Below, piece after piece: positions 7,601-12,942 of a DNA stretch of 12,942 bases. Numbering within the stretch: the first letter of the stretch is position 1; each line of letters starts with the position of its first letter. Source of the DNA: an uncultured Ruminococcus sp. (lineage in GTDB: Bacteria; Bacillota; Clostridia; Oscillospirales; CAG-382); contig CACZRJ010000053.1 in NCBI GenBank assembly GCA_902783535.1, positions 1-12,942 on the forward strand, given 5' to 3'. The notes beneath the pieces are model-generated. The model worked only from the letters and a program-made list of their open reading frames with translations, was not told the origin of the DNA and made no database searches. The translations under genes and the position numbers were made by a program.

Positions 7601-8725
7601 TCAGTCGCGTCTGCGATTGATGCCCGCCGTTTCGTAGTATTTCTTCTTGTTCCGGTACATCATCTCGTCCGCGGACTTGAAGGCCGAATCGAAATCCGCG
7701 TTCGTGCACTTGCAGTAGCCCCAGGAGATTGACAGCTGCGTATGATGCGGATTCTGCCAGAGCGACGTCAGATAGTCCAGGCGGTTCAGGCTGTGGATCA
7801 AATCTTCGCCGGTCCCCGGGAAAAGGACGCAGAACTCGTCCCCGCCGGTCCTGTAAAGCATCGCGCCGTCGTCGTCTTCGCGGATATGGTCCCTGAAAGC
7901 GTCCCTCAGGCATTCGGCGGCGCCGATGAGCAGTTCGTCTCCGGCAATATGTCCGAGCGTGTCGTTGACCGTTTTCAGACCGTTCAGATCGGCCATCACG
8001 ACATAGATGTCCTTCTGTTCGCCTGCCGCGAACCTGCCCACGCACTCGAAATACGCGCGGCGGTTGCCCAATAGCGTCAGCGGATCGGTGCCTGCGCTTT
8101 TCCGCTCGTGTTCCGCCGCGATTGCGACGCTCTTCGCGAACACCTCGCGTTCGAACCGCGCGCGGTTGATGATGTGCCCCATCATCTGCCCGAGCGTCGA
8201 GAAAATGGTCAGGTTGAGCAGCCCCCATACGTAGATCTCCGGCGTTACGAACGGCTTGGCGGCGATCGCAAACGCCAGGAGATTCGACACCAGCAGTGCG
8301 AACGACGTGACCGGACGCTCGACAAGCATGACCGGAATGATCACGCCCATGACGAACATGGTGATGGCCTTGTCGTCCGGCTGGCAGATCTGAATGCCGA
8401 CAGACGCGCCCAGGAGCGAGATCTGCAGGAGCGCCATCGAAAAGTACAGGTATCCCCGCTTCAGCTTTTTCGAGAAAGCCGCCAGCCAGAGGGATATGAG
8501 CGCGCAGAGCAGACCTGCGAGATATACGTACCGGCACTGAAGGTACGCCTGCTGGAAAAACGTCATGACGCTGCAGTAGGTCCAGAAGGCGATCGCGAAG
8601 ACCGACCATATGATCACGGACTTGCGGTTGGTCCCGGCGACCTGGTCGCGCACTTCGTTGAACTCTTTCGGGTCAAGCCCGCAAAAGAGCATTTCGTTCC
8701 TGATTTTCGTCAACAGCAATCTCAT
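7601..8725 (-). CDS. Six-TM diguanylate cyclase (GGDEF domain)
   Basis: This 374-residue inner-membrane protein makes cyclic di-GMP from two GTP. About six TM helices lie between residues 36 and 180 with very short loops, so this is an integral-membrane sensor without a periplasmic domain. The GGDEF domain starts at TDPLTLLGNRRAY (about 213-225), followed by ADLNGLKTVNDTLGH with metal-binding Asp246 and by TGGDEF (293-298), so it should be active. The inhibitory I-site position, RxxD in PleD, reads DDGA here, so product inhibition through that site is unlikely. The ATG at 8725 follows a GGTGGTGGG stretch, a weak but acceptable ribosome-binding site. It is a single-gene unit with its own promoter and terminator. 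Its C-terminal NRRRD tail follows the last helix of the fold. Confidence 0.93.
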   Translation of the reverse strand: MRLLLTKIRNEMLFCGLDPKEFNEVRDQVAGTNRKSVIIWSVFAIAFWTYCSVMTFFQQAYLQCRYVYLAGLLCALISLWLAAFSKKLKRGYLYFSMALLQISLLGASVGIQICQPDDKAITMFVMGVIIPVMLVERPVTSFALLVSNLLAFAIAAKPFVTPEIYVWGLLNLTIFSTLGQMMGHIINRARFEREVFAKSVAIAAEHERKSAGTDPLTLLGNRRAYFECVGRFAAGEQKDIYVVMADLNGLKTVNDTLGHIAGDELLIGAAECLRDAFRDHIREDDDGAMLYRTGGDEFCVLFPGTGEDLIHSLNRLDYLTSLWQNPHHTQLSISWGYCKCTNADFDSAFKSADEMMYRNKKKYYETAGINRRRD

Positions 8726-8790
8726 GACCCACCACCAATGATCGGTTTTTTTCGGACGATGACGCCGGTTTGCGCTTTCGATGCGAAATC

Positions 8791-8819
8791 ATTCTACCAT
8801 ATATGAATATGACATGCAA
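8791..8819 (-). promoter_or_regulatory. Probable sigma-A type promoter of the GGDEF gene
   Basis: On the minus strand a TAGAAT (-10, complement of 8791-8796, 5 of 6 matches to consensus) is preceded at a 17-base spacing by TTGCAT (-35, complement of 8814-8819, 3 of 6 matches). This would start transcription near 8784, giving a leader of about 60 bases. The area is markedly AT-rich compared with the flanking genes. The weak -35 suggests a modest or activator-dependent promoter. Confidence 0.55.
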
Positions 8820-8825
8820 GTGCAT
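8798..8825. promoter_or_regulatory. Two small inverted repeats overlapping the GGDEF promoter
   Basis: CATAT-ATGA-ATATG (8798-8811) lies in the spacer between the proposed -10 and -35, and ATGCA-AG-TGCAT (8814-8825) overlaps the -35. Both are perfect 5-bp arms. Their position would let a bound dimer block RNA polymerase, so they are candidate operators. Five-base arms in AT-rich DNA can also occur by chance. Confidence 0.35.
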
Positions 8826-8873
8826 TATGGATTTTTCTCAAAAAACAGAGCGGATGGCAAATTAGCAGCGAAA

Positions 8874-8915
8874 ACCCGCGCTTTCCGGAAACATCTCCGG
8901 CGGCGCGGGTCTTTT
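8874..8915 (-). terminator. Intrinsic terminator after the ROK gene
   Basis: The 8-bp arms ACCCGCGC (8874-8881) and GCGCGGGT (8903-8910) pair perfectly and enclose a second small CCGG/CCGG hairpin (8885-8888 with 8897-8900). Read on the minus strand, the stem is followed by a short T-run (complement of 8871-8873). On the plus strand it is followed by CTTTTTC. It lies 33 bases past the ROK stop and before the GGDEF promoter, so its main job is probably to end the minus-strand operon. Confidence 0.75.
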
Positions 8916-8942
8916 TCAAAATGCAAAACAAACGGAATGCGG

Positions 8943-10070
8943 TCAGGACTGCATTTTCCTCATGGTGAACAGCGCGGACGGGCCGATGTACTTTTCTTTT
9001 CCCGCGAGCGCCGTGGGAACGATCCTGCGCTCGTCGAAAGACGGCGCGTACGATCTGCAGGACCGGATGACTTCCTCCCGTAGCTGCGGATCGTTCGCCA
9101 GACTCCCGAACAGGACGATGCGGTCCGGCGCCAGAAGAGTCCCGGCGTTCACGACGCTGCGTGCGAACGTATCGACCGCCGCCTTCCTGTTTCCGTGTTT
9201 CTCCGCGCGTTCGAGCGCTTTCGCGGAGGCGACGGTCTCCAGGCATCCTCTCCTTCCGCAGACGCAAAGTTCGCCGGACGGGTCCACGATCATATGTCCC
9301 AATTCGGCGGACTTGCCGTGGCGCCCGCGGTAGACGTGTCCGTCGATCACGACGGAACTGCCCACGCCGGGGCCCCATTTGATCAGCAGCAGATGATCGT
9401 GCGCCCGTCCGATGCCGAACAGCATTTCCGCGATGGCGTAGGCGTCGACGTTGTTCTCAAGAAGGACGGGCAAATGAAGATACGATCCGAGGATCTTCCG
9501 CACGTCCACGGGAGATGTCCAGATCCCGTAAGCATGGCTGGAAATGCCGTTTTCCCGGTCGACGATGCCCGTGACCGTGAAAGACAGGTTTTCGATATAT
9601 TTCCTTTTTTCCTCCGGCATTCGGGCGGACAATTCCAGACAGCAGTCGCCCAGAACATGCAGAAAGTCTTCCGGCGGACAGTCCCGGGAGGTCGGGATCG
9701 CACGGAGCAGCGGCTCTCCTCCGGCGTCTTTGACGAGATGTCCCGTCAGGTCGCAGACCGCGACGGTGGTCGCGTCCGGCTCCGCGTTGATCGTAAATGT
9801 CAGGAAGCGGTCCGCCTGGATGGCGAGCGGAACTTCCCTCCGGCCGCGTCCTCCGGACGTCCTGGACACGGTCCCGGCTTCCCGGAGGATGCCTTCCGTG
9901 ATCAGCGACGTCGTGATCTGCGTCACGCTCGCGGGCGTGAGTCCGGTGGCGGCGGCGATCTCCTTCCGCGAAGACGGTCCCGCGCGGTTGATGTATTTCA
10001 GGATCAGAGACCGGTTCTGCGGTCTCACCTGTTCCACGTTCATGCAAGCGTTCCCGGGTTCCCGCGTCAT
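8943..10070 (-). CDS. ROK-family transcriptional repressor
   Basis: This 375-residue protein has the normal length for NagC/Mlc/XylR-type repressors. A winged helix-turn-helix (about 18-66, SSRKEIAAATGLTPASVTQI) precedes the ROK sugar-sensing domain. The structural zinc site is intact: His259 in ELGH plus CVCGRRGC (Cys269, 271, 276). The family's sugar-kinase features are lost. The phosphate-binding DxGxT motif reads NAEPDAT (about 95-101), and the catalytic Asp of the ENDxNA motif is Asn207 in ENNVDA. It should therefore sense a sugar or sugar phosphate without phosphorylating it. It is the last gene of the minus-strand catabolic cluster, 52 bases after the isomerase, and probably represses that operon. 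An ATG at 10043 (residue 10) is an alternative start and would begin nearer to the conserved QVRPQNRSL. Confidence 0.92.
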   Translation of the reverse strand: MTREPGNACMNVEQVRPQNRSLILKYINRAGPSSRKEIAAATGLTPASVTQITTSLITEGILREAGTVSRTSGGRGRREVPLAIQADRFLTFTINAEPDATTVAVCDLTGHLVKDAGGEPLLRAIPTSRDCPPEDFLHVLGDCCLELSARMPEEKRKYIENLSFTVTGIVDRENGISSHAYGIWTSPVDVRKILGSYLHLPVLLENNVDAYAIAEMLFGIGRAHDHLLLIKWGPGVGSSVVIDGHVYRGRHGKSAELGHMIVDPSGELCVCGRRGCLETVASAKALERAEKHGNRKAAVDTFARSVVNAGTLLAPDRIVLFGSLANDPQLREEVIRSCRSYAPSFDERRIVPTALAGKEKYIGPSALFTMRKMQS

Positions 10071-10078
10071 TTTCTGCG

Positions 10079-10097
10079 GGAGGCGCCGGCCTCCTTT
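10079..10097 (-). promoter_or_regulatory. Hairpin covering the AAAGGAGG upstream of the ROK gene
   Basis: On the minus strand, AAAGGAGG (complement of 10090-10097) is the only strong Shine-Dalgarno before the ROK gene, but it lies about 19 bases from the ATG at 10070, farther than usual. Its GGAGGC pairs perfectly with GCCTCC across a 4-base loop (10079-10084 with 10089-10094). The hairpin would hide the site. There is no T-run, so it is not a terminator. It could limit translation of the repressor relative to the enzymes. Confidence 0.5.
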
Positions 10098-10122
10098 CCG
10101 CGATCGTTTGAAAGCAAAGTTT

Positions 10123-11466
10123 TCAGAAACGGACGACTTCCAGATGGAGCATGCGTCCGAGCGCTTCCAGGCTGTCCGCCTCGTCTCCGTACAGGACCGC
10201 GAAATGCGGTTCCCATCCCTCCTCGACGGTCCGGTGCACGATCTCCTCCGCGCTTCTGTCCGTTTTCACCGTGAGGGACGTGCCGTAAAACTGCTTCGGC
10301 TTGTCCATGGCTTCGCCGGTCGCCAGGAACAGACGGAAGGACCCGTCCGGCGCGACGCCGACGCGGAAGATGGTGACGCGCGGCGCTTTCCGGCATCCGA
10401 ATTCCAGCGTCGGCCCGATGTGACGGTTGCAGTGCTCCCCGATGACCGCGCCGGTATCTTCGCGCGCGAGGGAGCAGGCCGCCATGCCGCAGTGCCAGAA
10501 GGTGACGGAATTCTCTTCCTCGTTCAGGGACACGGGGTCCCCGAAAAAGGCGGGCTGTCCGGTCAGGCGCTGTCCCATGTACATGGACAAAGCGCCGTAC
10601 GCGTCCGCTTCGCAACTGGAAGCGACGCCCAGGTCGTTCAGGATGCCGAGCACCGTGCAGACCGGGGTGCCGAAGGACGTGAAGAAATCCGGCCAGCAGC
10701 GGGAGCAAAGCGCGCCGATCCCGTTCTCACGCACGTAATCCGCGTAGGCTTTGTAAAGTCTGGCGAAATCCAGACGGTTCTTTTCGGGAACGCACTCCAG
10801 TCCGACCGTCCGCTTTCCCGCGTCTTCCAGGTACGGCAAACATTCCTCTTCCGTGTAGCCTTTCGCCTTTTCGATGAGTTCCCGCGCCTCGATGGAGACC
10901 AGACGCACGCCGAAATACTTCAGCATGTCCTCGTCCATCGCGCGTCCGAACCCGAACCCCTGCGGCGTGTGTCCGACGGCGGCCAGCCTCATCGATCGGA
11001 GGGCCGTCCGGAGTTCCGCGGCCTTGATCACCGCGGTCAAACGCTTTTCGACTTTTTCCTCCGTCGGGCCGCCGAACACGTATTCCACGGGTCCTTCCCG
11101 GAACTTGCGGATGGTATGAGCGGCGGAATATGCGCCGGTCAGGGAATTGAGGCGCAGCCGCCCCCCGTCGATGACCGGTTCCCGCAGCGTCCAGAGGACG
11201 ATCGGGACATCCGGGAAGCGGTGCAGGACCTCCGACGCGTACGCGGCGTTCGCGAAGGTCGCGTTCTGCAGGACGATGAGGTCCGGATCCAGCGTGTCCA
11301 TAAACGCGGTCAGCGCGGGAACGGACAGCAGAAGATCCTCGGGGACAAGCGTATCCGCGCAGAGTTTTCTCAGCAGCGCGGAAGATTTTTCGAATTCGGC
11401 TCTCGCGCTTTCGAGGTGAAAGGTCGGCACGCCGATCGGAAGATATGCGACTTGAAAGGTTTTCAA
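10123..11466 (-). CDS. L-fucose/L-arabinose isomerase-family protein
   Basis: From the preferred TTG at 11466 the protein has 447 residues. The family interconverts aldoses and ketoses with a Mn2+-type metal. The C-terminal half shows the family active-site pattern: SCEADAYGALSM with Glu286, PAFFGDPV with Asp310, and FWHCGMAA with His325. These align by eye with the metal-binding Glu, Asp and His of fucose isomerase. At under 450 residues it is shorter than classical FucI (about 590), as is usual for the divergent FucI/AraA-like subgroup of uncertain substrate. The start is chosen because GGAGG (complement of 11475-11479) sits 8 bases before the TTG, while the ATG at 11481 and TTG at 11484 have no upstream site. 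It follows the TauE-like gene by 18 bases and precedes the ROK repressor. The substrate is unknown; a deoxy- or sulfo-hexose fits the neighbours. Confidence 0.85.
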   Translation of the reverse strand: MKTFQVAYLPIGVPTFHLESARAEFEKSSALLRKLCADTLVPEDLLLSVPALTAFMDTLDPDLIVLQNATFANAAYASEVLHRFPDVPIVLWTLREPVIDGGRLRLNSLTGAYSAAHTIRKFREGPVEYVFGGPTEEKVEKRLTAVIKAAELRTALRSMRLAAVGHTPQGFGFGRAMDEDMLKYFGVRLVSIEARELIEKAKGYTEEECLPYLEDAGKRTVGLECVPEKNRLDFARLYKAYADYVRENGIGALCSRCWPDFFTSFGTPVCTVLGILNDLGVASSCEADAYGALSMYMGQRLTGQPAFFGDPVSLNEEENSVTFWHCGMAACSLAREDTGAVIGEHCNRHIGPTLEFGCRKAPRVTIFRVGVAPDGSFRLFLATGEAMDKPKQFYGTSLTVKTDRSAEEIVHRTVEEGWEPHFAVLYGDEADSLEALGRMLHLEVVRF

Positions 11467-11474
11467 AATGATTT

Positions 11475-11479
11475 CCTCC
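11475..11479 (-). promoter_or_regulatory. Shine-Dalgarno that points to a TTG start for the isomerase
   Basis: On the minus strand GGAGG is followed by AAATCATT and then TTG (11466-11464), an 8-base spacing. The same GGAGG is embedded in an ATGGAGG at 11481, where it could not serve that ATG. The first residues after the TTG (KTFQVAYLPIGVPTF) begin the core strand of the family fold. Confidence 0.7.
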
Positions 11480-11484
11480 ATCAA

Positions 11485-12222
11485 TTATTTAAAAAACAGA
11501 CTGACGCCGGACAGGATCAGCAGGATATAGGTCACGACCATGAAGACCCGCTGGTTCATCCGCCGGCACAGGAAGCTCCCGATCAGCATGGCCAAAAACA
11601 GCACCGGAAGCGCGATCAGCTGGAGCTTCAGCAGTTCGAGACTCCATTCGCCCGCGACGATCTGCTCGATCAGCAGAATGCCGTTCAGGAAGATCCAGGA
11701 CGTGGACAGCGTGGCCCGGAAGGATTCCTTTTCGGGCAGCCGGCCGGTCAGATAGATGATCAGGAACGGGCCGCCGCAGACGAACATTCCGTGCACGAGC
11801 CCCGCGAGAACGAGCGAGCCCCATCGTACCGCCGGCGGCAGACGGACGGTCTTCCAGCCTTTTTTCTCCGCCAGAAGATCGTAGATCCCCTTCGCGGACA
11901 GCAGCAGGATGATGACGCCGAAGATCACGAAAAGCACCCGCTCGCTGCCGGACAGTAGCCGGCGGAGGAACGCGCCTCCGAGCATCGTCGGGATCATCAC
12001 GGCCAGAACGGCAACCAGTTCCTTCCAGACGACGTATTTATGCTTCTCGACGAACACGTAGATCCCCGCAGCGAATCCGAGCCCGTTGAGCACGGGCGCC
12101 GCGGTCGACGTGCCCACGAGGCGCATCGACAGAGGCATCGCCAGAAGGGTCCCGGCGAACCCGGTCACGCCCTGCATGATGTGGGACAGGAAGATGACGA
12201 CGTAAAAGAGAACGGTTTCCAT
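11485..12222 (-). CDS. TauE/SafE-family anion exporter
   Basis: This 245-residue membrane protein has about eight hydrophobic segments in two homologous halves. Each half opens with the family's glycine-rich motif: HIMQGVTGFAGTLLAMP near the N-terminus and GLVHGMFVCGGPFLIIY about residues 142-158. TauE/SafE proteins (PF01925) are known or proposed to export sulfite, sulfoacetate and related C2-C3 sulfonates across the cytoplasmic membrane. The ATG at 12222 shares one base with the TGA of the upstream cupin gene (TGATG), so translation of the two is coupled; an upstream in-frame ATG at 12312 would add 30 residues inside the cupin gene and is rejected. Sitting between two sugar-metabolic enzymes, it most likely removes an acidic, perhaps sulfonated, end product. 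The substrate itself cannot be read from sequence. Confidence 0.88.
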   Translation of the reverse strand: METVLFYVVIFLSHIMQGVTGFAGTLLAMPLSMRLVGTSTAAPVLNGLGFAAGIYVFVEKHKYVVWKELVAVLAVMIPTMLGGAFLRRLLSGSERVLFVIFGVIILLLSAKGIYDLLAEKKGWKTVRLPPAVRWGSLVLAGLVHGMFVCGGPFLIIYLTGRLPEKESFRATLSTSWIFLNGILLIEQIVAGEWSLELLKLQLIALPVLFLAMLIGSFLCRRMNQRVFMVVTYILLILSGVSLFFK

Positions 12223-12920
12223 CAAATGTTCAGTCCTTTGTTGACGCCGGTAACGCCGGCATGCGCGCCCTGACGGATCAGCACTTCCCTTTCGGGATGC
12301 GCGATGACCCATTTGTGCTTCTGCAGCAGCAGACGCGCTTCCGCGTTCCCTTCGGCGAACGCCTTTCCGGACGCCTGCTTTTCAGCTTCCGTCAGAGGCG
12401 TGTTCGTTCCGCGCGGAAGGATCACGATCGCTTTGAATCCGCTTTCTTCCGTACGCAAAGGAGACAGGTGCAGGGTCGTTCCGAACAGTTCGAGGACGGT
12501 CCCGCGCGGCACGAAAAAGACTTCCGCATTGGAAACGTCATACGTCAGGTCGTCCTTGATCTCCCAACTGTGTCCCAGCGCGAGACAGAAGTCCGTCACC
12601 GCGATGTTGACTTCCGGAACCTTGTGGTATTCGAACCCGTTGAACGTGGAATTCCGGCCGTTGCAGTATCCGGCCTGGACGGGAAGCCCGCCGAAGACCG
12701 CGCTGCGAATGACGTCCGTTTCCGGAATGGATTCGAAGTCCGGGTTGGATGGCACATAGACGTTGCCCGCGTCTGGGATCGGCGTCGAAGACTCCGAAGT
12801 CCGGATCAGCCCGTCGACCGTGATCCCTTTCCAGACGCGCCCGTAAGTCCGGAATCCCTCTTCCGCGATGCTGTGGACGCGGAAGTCGTTCCGGGCGTTC
12901 AGTTCCTCAATTCTTCCCAC
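12222..12920 (-). CDS. DUF4867-like cupin, possible metal-dependent sugar isomerase
   Basis: This 232-residue cytoplasmic protein resembles the family I remember as DUF4867, through NVYVPS (53-58), GYCNGRNSTFNGFEYHK (84-100), EVNIAVTD (103-110), VFFVPRGTVLELF (134-146), TTLHLSP (148-154), ILPRGTNTPL (167-176) and KWVIAHPE (203-210). I could not check this by search. Two halves separated by about 45 residues carry the His/Glu pattern of a cupin metal site: His99, Glu103, Glu144 and His151 are candidate ligands. Function is not established from the sequence; a sugar isomerase or mutarotase-like role is plausible given cupin isomerases and this operon. The start is GTG 12920, with AAGGTGG (complement of 12927-12933) 6 bases before it. 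It overlaps the TauE-like gene by one base, and a probable upstream gene by 14. Confidence 0.75.
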   Translation of the reverse strand: MGRIEELNARNDFRVHSIAEEGFRTYGRVWKGITVDGLIRTSESSTPIPDAGNVYVPSNPDFESIPETDVIRSAVFGGLPVQAGYCNGRNSTFNGFEYHKVPEVNIAVTDFCLALGHSWEIKDDLTYDVSNAEVFFVPRGTVLELFGTTLHLSPLRTEESGFKAIVILPRGTNTPLTEAEKQASGKAFAEGNAEARLLLQKHKWVIAHPEREVLIRQGAHAGVTGVNKGLNI

Positions 12921-12942
12921 TGCGCACCACCTTGACCGTCGC
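12907..12942 (-). CDS. Possible 3' end of the next upstream operon gene
   Basis: On the minus strand, the frame entering from the right edge reads ATVKVVRSGKN and stops at TGA (12909-12907), 14 bases inside the cupin gene. Overlaps of this sort match the tight packing of the operon, and the strand, codon style and position fit a gene tail. Eleven codons cannot prove coding or give a family. Confidence 0.35.
   Translation of the reverse strand, partial: ATVKVVRSGKN

Noticed and set aside
6681..8609. A 642-codon minus-strand frame spanning the SNF2 3' end, the terminator and the GGDEF gene
   Set aside because: It crosses a strong terminator and overlaps both genes in other frames; the Arg-rich composition is typical of shadow frames.
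8726..8873. A c-di-GMP or other riboswitch in the leader of the GGDEF gene
   Set aside because: The predicted leader is only about 60 bases, and I see no GEMM-type core or expression-platform hairpin.
9544..11958. An 804-codon plus-strand frame opposite the ROK, isomerase and TauE-like genes
   Set aside because: All three minus-strand genes have full family motifs. The plus-strand product is Arg/Gln/Asp-rich with no recognisable domain and no ribosome-binding site.
12223..12312. A 30-codon upstream extension of the TauE-like gene
   Set aside because: It overlaps the cupin gene and is Arg-rich and not membrane-like; the TGATG junction at 12222 gives a natural start.

Overview
The window looks like chromosomal DNA of a moderately GC-rich anaerobe, most likely an uncultured member of the Bacillota (Clostridia-like). 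The case rests on an RsbU/RsbW/STAS-type partner-switching pair, strong GGAGG ribosome-binding sites, a multi-TM GGDEF protein of the clostridial kind, and a cupin that resembles DUF4867, a family I remember mainly from Clostridia. GC counted by hand on a few 60-base lines ranges from about 42% to 67%. No tRNA, rRNA, CRISPR array, transposase or phage gene is visible.

Left half, plus strand (1-7475): the tail of an unrecognised gene; a STAS anti-sigma-factor antagonist; and, joined to it by a TGATG stop/start overlap, a membrane sensor with HAMP, SpoIIE-type PP2C phosphatase and RsbW-type kinase domains in one chain. Next come an unrecognised 522-residue protein ending in a textbook AT-hook and, 16 bases later, a SNF2-family ATPase. 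All lie head to tail with short gaps and may form one transcript. A perfect 12-bp hairpin with T-runs on both sides (7541-7582) closes this block against the convergent gene.

Middle, minus strand (7601-8873): a single six-TM diguanylate cyclase with an intact GGDEF active site but no RxxD inhibitory site. Its AT-rich promoter region carries two small inverted repeats.

Right half, minus strand (8943-12942): a compact catabolic operon read right to left. It holds the tail of a probable upstream gene, a DUF4867-like cupin, a TauE/SafE anion exporter (TGATG-coupled), an L-fucose/L-arabinose isomerase-like protein (probable TTG start) and a ROK repressor that appears catalytically dead. Isomerase, cupin, organosulfonate-type exporter and sugar-responsive repressor together suggest use of an unusual sugar, possibly a sulfosugar such as sulfoquinovose. 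The carbon-cleaving enzymes and the importer would lie beyond the right edge.

The two most novel items are the AT-hook protein/SNF2 ATPase pair, which resembles a two-gene chromatin-remodeller-like module, and the cupin/exporter/isomerase/ROK cluster.
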